Below are positions 19,401 to 26,880 of a DNA stretch of 46,345 nt, one piece after another. The notes under the pieces were generated by a model. It did no database searches. It had not been told where the DNA came from and saw only the letters and a list, made by a program, of their open reading frames with translations. Each line of letters opens with the position of its first letter. The first letter of the stretch is position 1. A program made the translations under genes and the position numbers. The DNA is from a virus, in IMG/VR virus record IMGVR_UViG_3300043772_001923, positions 1 to 46,345 of that record. The stretch is one strand, 5' to 3'.

Positions 19401-21459
19401 TTGAAAGCAAGATGCGAATGGCGGCTTGGTTCTTGCCGACAAGTTTTGAAATCTCAGCCTCATCGCCCGAAGCAACCTTCTTGAAATCGACTCCTGTGTT
19501 GTCGATATCAATTGGTTTTCGAGTCTTGCGGTCAATAAGCGCTGGGCCTTTTTCAATTACAGAAATGCCAGGCTTGGTTTCTTTGACTGGTGCTGCCGCT
19601 GTTGGTTTTGCTGGTTCGGCCGGAGTTGTTACTGCATTAGCGGGAACCGGAAGGCCACGGCGCTTCAGTTCATTGATTGCATCTTGCGGGCGGACAGGAA
19701 GATTGGTTGGTCCTGCGCTTGTTTCGACAGCAGTCGTATCGCGTACATCTTCGCCACGCGCAGCACGATTGAGTTGATCTTGGGAAAGATCCGCAGGGTT
19801 GCCTGGGACAAATGAACCCTTGGAAGCAAGACCGCTTTCAAAAGCCTTCCATGCCAAGTCTCGGTCTTTTTGCTCAAGCGTGTACTTTCGAAGATCAAGT
19901 GCTTGAACAACCTTGCCGCCAATAGCGCCAGCGCCAGCGCCGCCAGCAAAGTTTGCAAGAGCCTGTGTCCATGCGTCTTGGTCTAGAGCAACAAGTTGCT
20001 TGAGAAGAAGTTCGCGCTTTTTGTAGTCGCCGCCAGCAAGATCCCATGCAAGCACTTGAGCCATATTTCCCAAGGCGTCTTCAGACAACTCTTGGAAGCC
20101 TTCTGCAAATGCGCCGCTTGCAACCTTTTTGATGACGTACGGGCTTGCGCTCAACTTCTTTGCCGAAGCGGCAACAGATGCTTTTGCCAGAGTATTTGCT
20201 ACATCAAGCGATCTGCCGCCAAGAAGCGCGTAGCCGGGAATTGCGTTTACTACAGAAGATGTTGCTCCGTAAAGTGTCGCATCGACAGCCGCGTATGCGC
20301 GAGCGCCTTCTGGGTCAACGCCCATTTGCAATGCTTCAAGGTATGCCTGGTTGTATGCAGATCCTGCGGCCTGTGCGCCAGCGCTACCAATGAACATCGG
20401 GATTGCTCCCGTTCCACCAGTAACAACAGCAAGGGCAAGAGATGCTGCGAATTGGCCTACGCCGTCGCCAATGGCATTGAGCATGATGGCTGTTTGATCT
20501 TTCGATCCAACCATTGCCTGCTTGGCGATTTCAAGAACACCGGATGCGTTGTTGAAAAATGTAGATGTTGCTTCTCCAGTAGTTCCCTGCTGGAATCCAA
20601 ATACATCTTCAGACCAGAACTCAAGACCAGTTCCAAGAAGCGACGCAAATCCGCTGATTGCTTGCAGAGAAGAAAGCGCTCCTGCGGGAACACTGTTGAG
20701 AAGCGCTCGACCAACGCCTGCGCCTCCAGTTCGTTCTGTTTCAATTGCCCGCTCTTCAAGTTTGCGGCCAATCCATGCGCCCCATTCGGAGTTCTTGAGC
20801 GCCTTTTCTTGCTCGACTCGGCGTTGAATGTTCTTGCCAAGGTCGAGCATGGCAAGATTGGCTCGTTCTTCTTGCGAATACGACTCTTCGTTTCGTACGC
20901 GCAACGGGCCTTCGGAAGAAAAATCAACTCCGCCTTCGGTTGCAGTTTGCAACCTAAACGCATCTGGCTGATTACGAATATCGCGTCGTGCCTCAAAGCG
21001 CTTTAGGAAACCAATGTCCCCTTCTTGCGGCTTCATCCCAGGCTGGAATCCAAACTGGGAATAAAACTCGTCTGGATTGGCTGCCGGATCAATTCGAGTT
21101 TCTGGGATCACATTAGACGCATTGCGAACCCAAGAATCAAAGTTGACGCTCTTGGTCGTTCCGCCAGTTTTGTATTTTTCATCTCCAGGTTCAGGACGAT
21201 AAATGCCCTGCGAGCGCTCCAACTTGCGCGTGGCTTCTTCATCACGCGCCGCCATCGCTTCGGTATTGGCTTGTTCAAATTGGCGTTGCGCTTCTTCTGG
21301 GTTGAACCCAGTTGCAGTCGGGTCAGTAGACATCTCTGCTGCCGATTGAAGGCGCTGCCCAATAGACGCGCGAGGAGCAACTTGATCCAGCATTGGCTCC
21401 GCTGGTGCGAGAAGCGGACGGCCGGTAAGCGGATCTACGTTGCTGTTGATAGTGCTCAT
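10435..21459 (-). CDS. giant 3674-residue virion-type polyvalent protein with metallopeptidase motif
   Basis: An AGGA site lies 8 bases before the ATG. Segments in order: polar N-terminus; hydrophobic/amphipathic region about 330-500 with AFAEGFQELSEDALGN; two tandem repeats of about 110 residues (about 790-905 and 920-1030); a Pro/Ala/Thr/Glu spacer about 1036-1111; a zinc-peptidase-like LHEAWHQI near 1469; a region about 2340 with NLQALMWFSLKNTW; a C-terminal hydrophobic part about 3390-3500 containing NVVVFGLPAAAGVDISGS. This resembles the large polyvalent proteins of phages, thought to be packaged and ejected into the host with several effector domains. Whether it is an internal virion protein is inferred. 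No T7/N4-type RNA polymerase motif or lysozyme motif is evident. Confidence 0.8.
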   Translation of the reverse strand: MSTINSNVDPLTGRPLLAPAEPMLDQVAPRASIGQRLQSAAEMSTDPTATGFNPEEAQRQFEQANTEAMAARDEEATRKLERSQGIYRPEPGDEKYKTGGTTKSVNFDSWVRNASNVIPETRIDPAANPDEFYSQFGFQPGMKPQEGDIGFLKRFEARRDIRNQPDAFRLQTATEGGVDFSSEGPLRVRNEESYSQEERANLAMLDLGKNIQRRVEQEKALKNSEWGAWIGRKLEERAIETERTGGAGVGRALLNSVPAGALSSLQAISGFASLLGTGLEFWSEDVFGFQQGTTGEATSTFFNNASGVLEIAKQAMVGSKDQTAIMLNAIGDGVGQFAASLALAVVTGGTGAIPMFIGSAGAQAAGSAYNQAYLEALQMGVDPEGARAYAAVDATLYGATSSVVNAIPGYALLGGRSLDVANTLAKASVAASAKKLSASPYVIKKVASGAFAEGFQELSEDALGNMAQVLAWDLAGGDYKKRELLLKQLVALDQDAWTQALANFAGGAGAGAIGGKVVQALDLRKYTLEQKDRDLAWKAFESGLASKGSFVPGNPADLSQDQLNRAARGEDVRDTTAVETSAGPTNLPVRPQDAINELKRRGLPVPANAVTTPAEPAKPTAAAPVKETKPGISVIEKGPALIDRKTRKPIDIDNTGVDFKKVASGDEAEISKLVGKNQAAIRILLSTPGLSFTQENLSRIFTDPKALAEMQGILSDPAKRNAFAEALVKVGASAGLIESAKGIKPLDTKEEARLAEIDAAIAKNPTGKELLDLLRERRDLVVRKIVAVKDADLDPLSPYERTTLLENKKKALVDPRTTEKDKKRLQEEVDLLERRKKSAKTWTAPALPTVTPDPTGKPLLEQQKVRLKRIEEMLTDGRPMKPETRLQLEDEYSKLKAREGVAKPAPTPKPEPTPEPEPTPEALKPLSPYEKRVLEVKKRAFFDPGTTDKEKARLQKEIDALTKRLGATKPYEPEFPLPAVTPDTTGKPLSTRERESLGKLETALTDGRPMSAESRVKLLEQWKALKSRETISKTKAAPAPAPASPAPEPTPTPAPEPTPAPTPTAEPAPAPVTEPTPAVEPEATPAPTAPAPEPAPAPTPTAEPAPTPRRRKNVSVEGLPGIEEEPAKKFSGVNLHREAKAAGISIIHLLRNIAGEQNRTELTDVEIEQLRRMEQGRVFAPHLIGVSPVGVRILVSLGAIRQSTGGGYDYVIDQLPPDVSPFVIGTKPVEPETPVLPIISDARHELAIRMNAQAERFPGNYPKLGGVEISELGEEKATSPRKQNRTRVVVTNLNPGTTNRTTISPKANPKITDGTLANLAQEYLAGKIGSGAKNPSHFMSWTGSGTFTAHGQRPNRSGINLRFLSKDDPAMKSLGFSSSENPIAFANRIGSIVVARTGKKGTHGSASWSTVNLRVQSSGDSFVISDKEATEPLGEGEFYVTYPLILVDIENAKGRREGKQKIGFIDTILHEAWHQILFDRIGQSGRREAEAALVKELRDAAPELYDAIVERMASSLSNYQKGNRNEEIIVRIAAKISHAIMSDPRELELILQDIESVAKTPEAKRAGYSWFAKTVFMLARNIQRTILAATGNIYRNKYSFDQIRALFDDYVPLSAAKNAAIEKDPTVREVLALVYPDVTSNISVASYVPKEIGPAQNLYHAVSEITRIFAEALNPKWFGFMDTGIGLGLAEIDPSKLNQVPELIRKASQKLRPMAITHLTRTVSGERLFWTTRPFDEPLQFDASDFSANEFDNTQITHRAEPRQLPRKKFGGKSLQLVGVSLAKEYSIALSTIKDGLAKAIASGSRRISEKKWFEKNYKSLKNAEEKTATLSVDMTEVQSSSSYKSMSTSGKKAFAAVASSAMKIKGGALRDALSYEGKLPQESERAIEDFIKQSKATGDVANTMEFLLRVIYGEMVSRHIVDNKKSAGSDVGWAIPPIVSIGISSNGNISIKTKTISWGLEGEKISTTGLSADEKKAAVAKEHRRKAALLAKSKKWFVDHVSDLVTRASNGDQDAQLIIKEQAWYDAIFERLATSFGNQQMLFTELLAALSPQTPADMNYAYAIDAIEAFIRGDYDDALSEYIDWVSDSKRIKEISLLQDRIESRRAYLKNNNIPEDTDPLIKSLKIDVSDRSVYRGKTIGRMVYVAQGENFPVDPYEDSSGNLITPAAKPFRNMDDLVKRYGPKKDQMAEPEYYVALRDFRRSVIEENPQAFDDAGNLLEGATVAVHPKFGVNSMSAMRVMAGIWAKNVQSPKVHTFFANLMGRSTNATIDLWAARGVRESMGLPRIPAYAEVGVSGKVRDGNIDDITGEYGFAQQIFESAAAEITANGIMPISAKNLQALMWFSLKNTWSKNGWTTAQGSAGSFERAFDRDPLTLLTAEFDSDSVMPVGEFIERISQLTDNDKSVLSVRYESNPRTNRRTTNVSLVVRYRNFDSNGFAAKISDMVSESKTALRVTVNQTVPYGAARSPNARPGYIIRFPSNLTIEEATAIAAQIELANPTWDIEIENDGRADTGADGKTRQSFGMRIHYVAEADPAVRANAHRNEQESPTDDAIITIRNKALLQTLSELDRLGIIAKGVPYAVESITFGAEGVFNDTQGVAAFTDYRSGTTVNARSLSGVVAEGIGLSGRFTDPELADYVDANGPASQDVRRIAEEVVPEDVQQAHIIAVDRTFPNDGDGGTYDLALESVGEELGVSNVEYNPDLQSQQQIEFIDSQDIPLPAEAEASGVKGKILDTIGEWFGNPKGIKITGGKKEGDIGVFKRWFIPLLNSAWSSGIPSVRRVAEALVSTDLERMRVTEGMVAKGKDLYAALPKKYRANNGAEFFKLMDRYYDPNLDNAHPQWVDESGARLTDDVINVLREFKKIGEQQRLGIIAEKRAAAREIVSFMPIARIAKTAQENGSNWKVEEVRFGPAKRDVVKMILDEDSGEYMSLEEARESLVLVMVPDDWGRQFSHIFHAFFGAYEGVWYDKAAYEAAIAEEKSEAEAMRIAKRSISMDGGTATESTQAAMVRRMRQFKKSPPPGINKDNIMQLEIKIQTHVPPDVVRLSGKQYDMLRRQIEEAADIESDVVSAMLRGKIGRNEGKKRFYASILERKGKEGFDIDFMRVWQAQTSGYYKWLYFNRLRKDVTSSIEDLKRQGYVGWSAHLQDTLDYMTTFRQSQFEQLMDSLFASIPIMRTYIGPMPTRRLLQMVRTVNVMRQLWTIRQQFVNSLQPFQTVFPIIGTRRFLKYIARYNSKEAKAVFAKYGYLRPSGEWYEGREFRLGPGTGWFGKAYDNIKRIIEKSPISGPESRNQNFTFFAFYTYATEELGMPEDMAAKHALLRVAQTQFSFSKANNPVAFRGPTRATLLQYKRFMVSSFGLAHNIFNERDPRTGELTDRTARLAPKVRWITSFLVMGGLKGLPVFILLDAIARIFSDDENATGWDIYQDLREQLGENAANVVVFGLPAAAGVDISGSIVLFPKPYGRTVYDMIGGFLAGPTLSAVGDVYTSMTDKNAIYQSNFDEFVQGIVSSSPAFQQLTTGIDLINKEFDKYDKQGRLQFRRTTAEQIRAVMGLRSVRESLESLEYLKVITMKEAIDDILDDIASLIASGKLVEARQQIAYWNQMFPEAPLPTNMKLIMKQPDLSRRVNRKIDDRTLDTRQRRLKQVNDRLAKILVDREGFESGEVE
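18125..18350 (-). repeat. Pro/Ala/Thr/Glu-rich spacer-encoding DNA
   Basis: A short-period imperfect repeat inside the giant gene encodes units such as PAPEPTPAPTPTAEPAP over about 75 residues. It probably forms an extended linker between the tandem repeats and the metallopeptidase part. Repeats of this kind can vary in length between strains. Confidence 0.8.
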
Positions 21460-21510
21460 GTGCTAATCCTACTAGGCTTTCCGTGCTTCTTTAGAGATGG
21501 AATTACAAGA

Positions 21511-24357
21511 TCAGCGGCTGTTTGGTTTTTTACGAAGTTCGTACTTCTTACGTACTTCTTCGCGGCGAGCGGCTTCTCGCGCCTTTTCGTTTTCTCGTTC
21601 GGAACGCTCAATGATGCGCAGATTTTCGTCGCGTTCAAATCGAGCCTTTTGGGAGTTTTGTGCGGCTCCTGCGCGCCGATCTGCAATTGCTTTTTGGCGA
21701 TTCACTTCCGCAATTTCTTGCGTTCGCTTGTCTGAGACTGGAAGGTTTTGTCGCTGCCATTCCCGAAGTTCTTCGGCTTGCTTTGCCTTGAACTCTTCCT
21801 GCTTCTTGGCTTGTTGCGCTTGTTGAGCGGACGTTTGCGCGCCGCGCGCTTCTGCTCGTCGGCGTTCATCAGCAGCCATTTGTGGAGAAACCCTAGCAAT
21901 CTCTTCTTGGCGCTTTGAAGAAATAGGAAGGTTCTGACGTTCCCATTCGCGGAGTTCTTCTGCCTGCTTGGCTTTGAAGTCCGCTTGCTTCTTTGCTTCT
22001 TCATCACGAACTTGATTACGCGCGTTTCGGTTTTTGACTTCCGAAATGGCGAGTTCGCGCTGAATGTCGTAGTCATCAGCATTTGCAATGCGAATGCCCT
22101 TGCGGCGCGAAGCAGCAGTGGAGGCTTTTTCTTGGTCGCTCATTGCTGCCTGATTTGCAACAGGAGCGGGCTGTGACTTTGTTGGCTGCGCTGCTTGCGG
22201 CGCTGGTTGCGCGGCTTTGGTTGGCTTTGTTTTTGTGCGCCAGTCTTTTGTTTCGCCAACATAAGCGTAGAGATCATCAATGATCTTGCTGCCTTCTTGT
22301 GCTGACACGCTTGGGTTGGTCGTGATTTCCTTAGCCAACTGGTCGATTTCTTCGAGCAGCAACCGTTTCCTGGCGACGGTGTCGCTGACAGGGCTTTTGC
22401 CTTGCTCAATGAACATGGAATCGACGTTTTGGCTAATAGCCTTGCCGATGTTTTGGATGTTTTGCTCGTAGGCTTTATTAGAGCCATCTCCAAACAAAGA
22501 CCTACCAAACGAAGGTTCGTTTGCCGCAGCAGTTGCCGCTTTGAGTGCCGCTGGAATCATTTGGTTCCGAATGGTGCTGCGGCTTGAATCCCTGTATTGG
22601 GTTTGTTGCTGCTCTGTTGTCATAGCAGGCTGCGCTTGTTGTGCCTGCTGCGACTGTGGGATCTTCTTGTTGACCCATCCAGTGCTTGTGAAATCGCGAT
22701 CTTCAGACACTTCGTGTCCAAGTGAGTGGGCGATGTACATAGTCATCGCGGCACGTCCCTTTGGAGAAAGTTCGCGGTAGAAGTTGTTGACCAGCGACTG
22801 AAGTTGTTCTTGTGCTGGAGACAGGCTGTCTGGATTCCAAACTTCATTGGTTACAGAGAACTTCCGAAGTTCGTCTTCAAACCGATTCCATTCTTCCATT
22901 CCGCGCGCCTTGATCCCGCCTGATTCGCTTGCAAGGATTGCGCGCTGTTCATCATCAAGAGCGAAGTTTTCAAGGTTGACAGTCTTGGCGCTAAACGGAA
23001 GAACTCGGACTTGCTTACCGCCTTCGGTTGGGCGGATGTTTACGAACTCGCTGTCTACATCAAGATCTGCAAGTTCTCGAACAGCATTTGGTGCTGGTCG
23101 GTATTCGCCGTCTTCTCCACGAACTGCCGGGATTGAGAATTGGCGGTTTCCACGGCGACGAATTCGTGTAGTTCCTTGGTTTCCCGTTTCAACAAGGTAG
23201 CGGTCTGGGTTTACAACAGGCGCCTTTTCTGCTTCCGGCAATTGCATGCCAAGCGCCTGGGCAACCTTGTTGACTCGACCCTTTCGACCCTTTTCTTCGC
23301 GAGCAAACGCAGAAATACGTGCGGATTCCAGTTCCTCGCCAATGTTCATGTTGGGAGCAAACTGAGACAGCAGTTCAATTGCCGATTCAGGGTTTGCCTC
23401 AATCTGCGCCATGATTTGCTGTTCTTGGTCATCAGGGAGCGACGAGATGATTTTCTGAACTACCGCGCGTTCTTCTGCGGTGCTCATTGGATCTTGCTTT
23501 GAGTTCCACTTCTCAAATGCCGCTGCGGCGTCATCTGGAGTCATGTCCAGTTCTTGAACGGCGCGAGATGCCGTTGATGCCGACGATCCACCTCCGCTGC
23601 GCGACTTGGATTTTGCGCCTCCGACGACTTCTACATCTCCAGTTTCAGGATTGACGTACTTCGATCCTTCGGGGAGCGAATCAATTTCTGGCTGCGTTTG
23701 AGGCGCAGGGATGATTTCTCCAGTAGGAGACTTGATTGACGGCATGATGTCGCCGGTGGCCGGATTGCGAATTTGTCCGCCGCCAACCGTTTCAAGACCG
23801 CCTTGCATAATGCCGAATTCTTCGGCTGGAGGCATGTCATATCCGATTGGAGATTGCATCATCTCCTGGCCAGCCAGGTATCCTTGGTCGAGTTCGTCTG
23901 CTCTGGCGGCAATTCGCTCAAACGCCTGCTGGCGTTGCTCTGGAGAGAAGCGCGGATCTACGGCTACGGCTTGACGAGATTTCTCCAACTGCTCGTAAGC
24001 GCGGATGTAATCATCTTGCGGCCCAGGCTTTTTTACTTGTCCAGGAAGCGGCGGAGCGTTTTGGTACGCCTCATTGAGTGATTGCCTTTGCTCGCTTAAA
24101 GACGGCATCCCCATAGGCGGAGCGCCCATTGGTTGCTGCTGCATGCCACGCGGGGCTTGTGGCTGCTGCGGCGCAAACTGCTGCTCCGCGCCCAGGGACG
24201 GCATTCCGGTAGGCGCCTGTTCTGGTGCTGCCTGCTGACCAGGAAATTGATATGGGGTAGAAGACCTGCGGACAGGCTTGATGGGCGCTCCACGCATTGG
24301 ACCGTATGTTGGGCGATCTAAGCCCGGTTGAAATGCGGGTTGGTCAAACATGTCCAT
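21511..24357 (-). CDS. 948-residue Gln/Ala-rich protein with coiled-coil repeat tail
   Basis: An AAGGAG site precedes ATG at 24357. The first 170 residues are Pro/Gln/Gly-rich and disordered. A globular middle follows (about 280-560: DRYLVETGNQGTTRIRRRGN and a beta-rich region). The last 170 residues are strongly charged helices containing a duplicated unit FKAKQAEELREW, RQNLP, S-KR, EIA-V at about 790-825 and 852-885. Position directly before the giant protein in the same operon suggests a virion or ejection partner. No enzymatic motif is recognised. Confidence 0.65.
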   Translation of the reverse strand: MDMFDQPAFQPGLDRPTYGPMRGAPIKPVRRSSTPYQFPGQQAAPEQAPTGMPSLGAEQQFAPQQPQAPRGMQQQPMGAPPMGMPSLSEQRQSLNEAYQNAPPLPGQVKKPGPQDDYIRAYEQLEKSRQAVAVDPRFSPEQRQQAFERIAARADELDQGYLAGQEMMQSPIGYDMPPAEEFGIMQGGLETVGGGQIRNPATGDIMPSIKSPTGEIIPAPQTQPEIDSLPEGSKYVNPETGDVEVVGGAKSKSRSGGGSSASTASRAVQELDMTPDDAAAAFEKWNSKQDPMSTAEERAVVQKIISSLPDDQEQQIMAQIEANPESAIELLSQFAPNMNIGEELESARISAFAREEKGRKGRVNKVAQALGMQLPEAEKAPVVNPDRYLVETGNQGTTRIRRRGNRQFSIPAVRGEDGEYRPAPNAVRELADLDVDSEFVNIRPTEGGKQVRVLPFSAKTVNLENFALDDEQRAILASESGGIKARGMEEWNRFEDELRKFSVTNEVWNPDSLSPAQEQLQSLVNNFYRELSPKGRAAMTMYIAHSLGHEVSEDRDFTSTGWVNKKIPQSQQAQQAQPAMTTEQQQTQYRDSSRSTIRNQMIPAALKAATAAANEPSFGRSLFGDGSNKAYEQNIQNIGKAISQNVDSMFIEQGKSPVSDTVARKRLLLEEIDQLAKEITTNPSVSAQEGSKIIDDLYAYVGETKDWRTKTKPTKAAQPAPQAAQPTKSQPAPVANQAAMSDQEKASTAASRRKGIRIANADDYDIQRELAISEVKNRNARNQVRDEEAKKQADFKAKQAEELREWERQNLPISSKRQEEIARVSPQMAADERRRAEARGAQTSAQQAQQAKKQEEFKAKQAEELREWQRQNLPVSDKRTQEIAEVNRQKAIADRRAGAAQNSQKARFERDENLRIIERSERENEKAREAARREEVRKKYELRKKPNSR

Positions 24358-24371
24358 GTCGCTTCTCCTTG

Positions 24372-24389
24372 ACCTGCCATGTGGCAGGT
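24372..24389. repeat. 18-bp palindrome ACCTGCCATGTGGCAGGT
   Basis: A perfect palindrome in the 73-base gap between the 129-residue Cys protein and the 948-residue gene, 15 bases before the latter's start. It may attenuate or insulate transcription (no T-run follows) or be a protein-binding site. Confidence 0.6.
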
Positions 24390-24430
24390 GTCAACTATTG
24401 CTTGCATGTTATCTAATAAAGCAGTCAGCG

Positions 24431-24820
24431 CTAGCCCCATTTTTTGAGAGGGCATGTCGCCGCTGGCATTTTGGCTTTGGTTTTGAGTTCTGCCCTGCTG
24501 TTTTGCCCACAACCGCACCCCTTGCACCATCCCAACTCATCTTCTTTGGTCGATTTGACTAGCAAAGGGCATTTCGAGCATTCGTCGAGTCGTGCTTGGT
24601 ATTGCTCTTCAGTGATGCTGCTCACAACGGCCGAAACCTCAGCCTTGAAGTAAGAGAGAGCCTTGCCAAGAATTGTGGGCTGTTGCGGTATTTGCTGGTT
24701 TTGCTTGTCACTTGCAAGGCACCGTTTGCATGTGCCGAGAGATGGTGTACCGCCATAAAAGCCGAGATCGCAGCAACCTCCATGCGGGATATTGCACTCT
24801 CTCCAGTGTTGGCAATTCAT
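24431..24820 (-). CDS. Cys-rich putative zinc-binding phage protein
   Basis: A 129-residue protein whose ATG overlaps the upstream stop (ATGA). About a dozen cysteines form two clusters: an N-terminal one with CNIPHGGCCDLGFYGGTPSL followed by GTCKRC, and a C-terminal one with ECSKCP, WCKGCGCG and CPLKKW. The layout C--C, C-GCGC, CP--KW is seen in small phage proteins of unknown function and suggests two zinc knuckles. It follows the 687-residue Cys-rich protein, so the two may act together. Confidence 0.7.
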   Translation of the reverse strand: MNCQHWRECNIPHGGCCDLGFYGGTPSLGTCKRCLASDKQNQQIPQQPTILGKALSYFKAEVSAVVSSITEEQYQARLDECSKCPLLVKSTKEDELGWCKGCGCGQNSRAELKTKAKMPAATCPLKKWG

Positions 24821-26880
24821 CCGACTTCCGCGTATCCGATCTGGATAAAGTTTTTGGTTTCGCAACTTGTTCCAGAAGTTGCACCATAGAGATCGTGTTG
24901 TCCGATAGGCGTGCAATACTCGGTTGTGTCCCAGTCGATAATCAACAATTCGTATTGGCCAGGCGTGGCTTGGGTGAGGCAGCAGTCGCACACGTCATAA
25001 AGAACCGTTCCGCAAGACTGGAAAATCATTTGCCCGCACTCAAACCATGAAGACGTACAGTTATGGCAGGTACTTGGAACAAGTGCCGCTGAATACCCAA
25101 TTCTGCCAGAATAATACTGCACTGCGCGGCACTCAAAAAATTCGCCAGTGTTTGGGATTGTGTTGTCACTACATCCAGGTTCAATACCTGGGCATGGTTG
25201 ATGAGTTGCCGCCCACGCTGGATCAATAAGGTTCCCGCAACCAATCTCCATGTGCGTCCAGTTTTGTCCGCCAACGCCAACCGGCGCTGGGCAACATGCA
25301 CCTATTAGACCAATATCTATTGTGTTTATACAATAGTAATGGTCGTATTTGTTTCGATATCGAACCCATCCAGCGTGTGCGCGCTCAACAGGATGGCTAC
25401 CAACAAAATCAATAAAAATACCCGGGACGTTCGGTGGGTAATAAGGACCGCAAGGCGCTGCCGAAAAGTTCCCTGGAGTGGAAACTGGGTACTGCATGCA
25501 ACTTGGAGTTGCTTGTGCTCCGCAAACTGCGGTAAATGCGCCGTTTGGAATTCTGTATTCGCCAAGACCGAGGGAATACGACGCATCAAGAACAGTCTGG
25601 CTGCACCCAGTGATGTCAGACGTGTATAGATTTACGTTGATCGTTGATGGCGCGTTTTCGCAGAAGGAATGCACACAACCGCAGCGAGGATTTTGTCGGC
25701 ACCAATTTACTGGCTTGAAATCCAGTTCTACTTTGATTGTGTATGACTTGCCGGCAGAAGCCTCTCCGACGACATGGGACTCGACAATTGAAACATCGTC
25801 AGTAAATCTCCATACATCATCCGGAGACAAGCGGTCTTCCATGCCATACAAAATGCGAAAACGACCATGCGATGTGTGGGCAACCCACATGTCTTTGACA
25901 TCGCCAATTGCTTTGTCAACAGGAAAACCGATTGCAACAAGCGTTGCAATCAAATCATCCTCCTTGATATCTATTGCCCACGCCGCTTCTTGGGCGCCGT
26001 TGTTTGGCTGGCTGTCGGTACAAGCGGCAGGAACACCGCCTTCGCCAAGGTGGCATGGGTGCGTTCCGTCACCGCATACTCCAAAATCACCAACAGATGT
26101 CGTTGTGTGTCCAGGGACAATTGTGATTGGTGCGTCAATGCAAAGATTTGCAGATTCGGTAGCAGTGGTTCCGCAACGAAGAACGGATGTGGAACTGTTG
26201 CAACTAGCCGTCTGCGTGTAATCAGTAGATGGAACTGCTGATTTGATAACGCTGTTTGTTCCGGCAAAGCGCGGCACTACACGGCGATTTTCTGCTGGCC
26301 ACCAGATGACGTTGTTTGCAGTAACAGGAACGGCGGCATTTGGTGTAAGCCCCGTTCTGTTGCAATCAGTCAAAACATATGGATATGGACCCTTGGGAAC
26401 CCCAGGGTGGTAGATGTCATTTGCAACGTCGTGGAATGCGCATGGGTTTTGATCTTTGCTTCCTCCAATAAACGAAAGGCGTCCATCAAAGGTCCACTGA
26501 AACGTATCTACATATTCAGTGATTTGACACCCGGTTACAGCGGGGATTGCGCTGTCAGTGCAAGTGATATCAACTTTTGGTGTTGGCGCTACCGCGCAAG
26601 AACCGCCGCAAGAATCTATGACAACCGTTCTTTTAGTGATAGTAATTGCGATTGTTGTTTCAATAAATGTGTTTCGTCTCGAAACAACAGAGTTGTGCCA
26701 CGCGACCCAGAATGGTCCGTCGTAAAGCGTTGGTCCAAGCGGATACCCAATGGATACGTATCCCGGAATGACTTTTACACTTGGGTCGCAATCATCCGGT
26801 ATTTCTGTACAGATTGGCCAAGCATCGCACAGTGCTGGCGAGTCATCACAGCAGCAAGAACCACCATAAATGCCTTGCAT
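24817..26880 (-). CDS. 687-residue cysteine-rich putative tail/surface protein
   Basis: I start at the ATG at 26880, which overlaps the preceding stop (TAATG). By my count there are about 42 cysteines, near 6% of residues, in motifs such as GGSCCCDD, CRQNPRCGCVHSFC, STCHNC and VCDCC. The protein is rich in Gly, Thr, Pro and aromatic residues and poor in Lys, like an extracellular beta-rich structure, with no membrane segment. Its place among small structural genes suggests a tail or receptor-binding component; cysteines could bind metal or form disulfides after release. No domain is recognised. Confidence 0.7.
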   Translation of the reverse strand: MQGIYGGSCCCDDSPALCDAWPICTEIPDDCDPSVKVIPGYVSIGYPLGPTLYDGPFWVAWHNSVVSRRNTFIETTIAITITKRTVVIDSCGGSCAVAPTPKVDITCTDSAIPAVTGCQITEYVDTFQWTFDGRLSFIGGSKDQNPCAFHDVANDIYHPGVPKGPYPYVLTDCNRTGLTPNAAVPVTANNVIWWPAENRRVVPRFAGTNSVIKSAVPSTDYTQTASCNSSTSVLRCGTTATESANLCIDAPITIVPGHTTTSVGDFGVCGDGTHPCHLGEGGVPAACTDSQPNNGAQEAAWAIDIKEDDLIATLVAIGFPVDKAIGDVKDMWVAHTSHGRFRILYGMEDRLSPDDVWRFTDDVSIVESHVVGEASAGKSYTIKVELDFKPVNWCRQNPRCGCVHSFCENAPSTINVNLYTSDITGCSQTVLDASYSLGLGEYRIPNGAFTAVCGAQATPSCMQYPVSTPGNFSAAPCGPYYPPNVPGIFIDFVGSHPVERAHAGWVRYRNKYDHYYCINTIDIGLIGACCPAPVGVGGQNWTHMEIGCGNLIDPAWAATHQPCPGIEPGCSDNTIPNTGEFFECRAVQYYSGRIGYSAALVPSTCHNCTSSWFECGQMIFQSCGTVLYDVCDCCLTQATPGQYELLIIDWDTTEYCTPIGQHDLYGATSGTSCETKNFIQIGYAEVG

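Noticed and set aside
18059-19777. Plus-strand frames of up to 375 codons opposite the giant gene
   Set aside because: They are antisense shadows of the repeat and Pro-rich coding sequence, with Ser/Gly/Arg-rich composition.
10435-21459. N4-type virion RNA polymerase
   Set aside because: The length is similar, but I see no T7-like polymerase motifs; the hydrophobic and metallopeptidase segments fit large polyvalent proteins instead.
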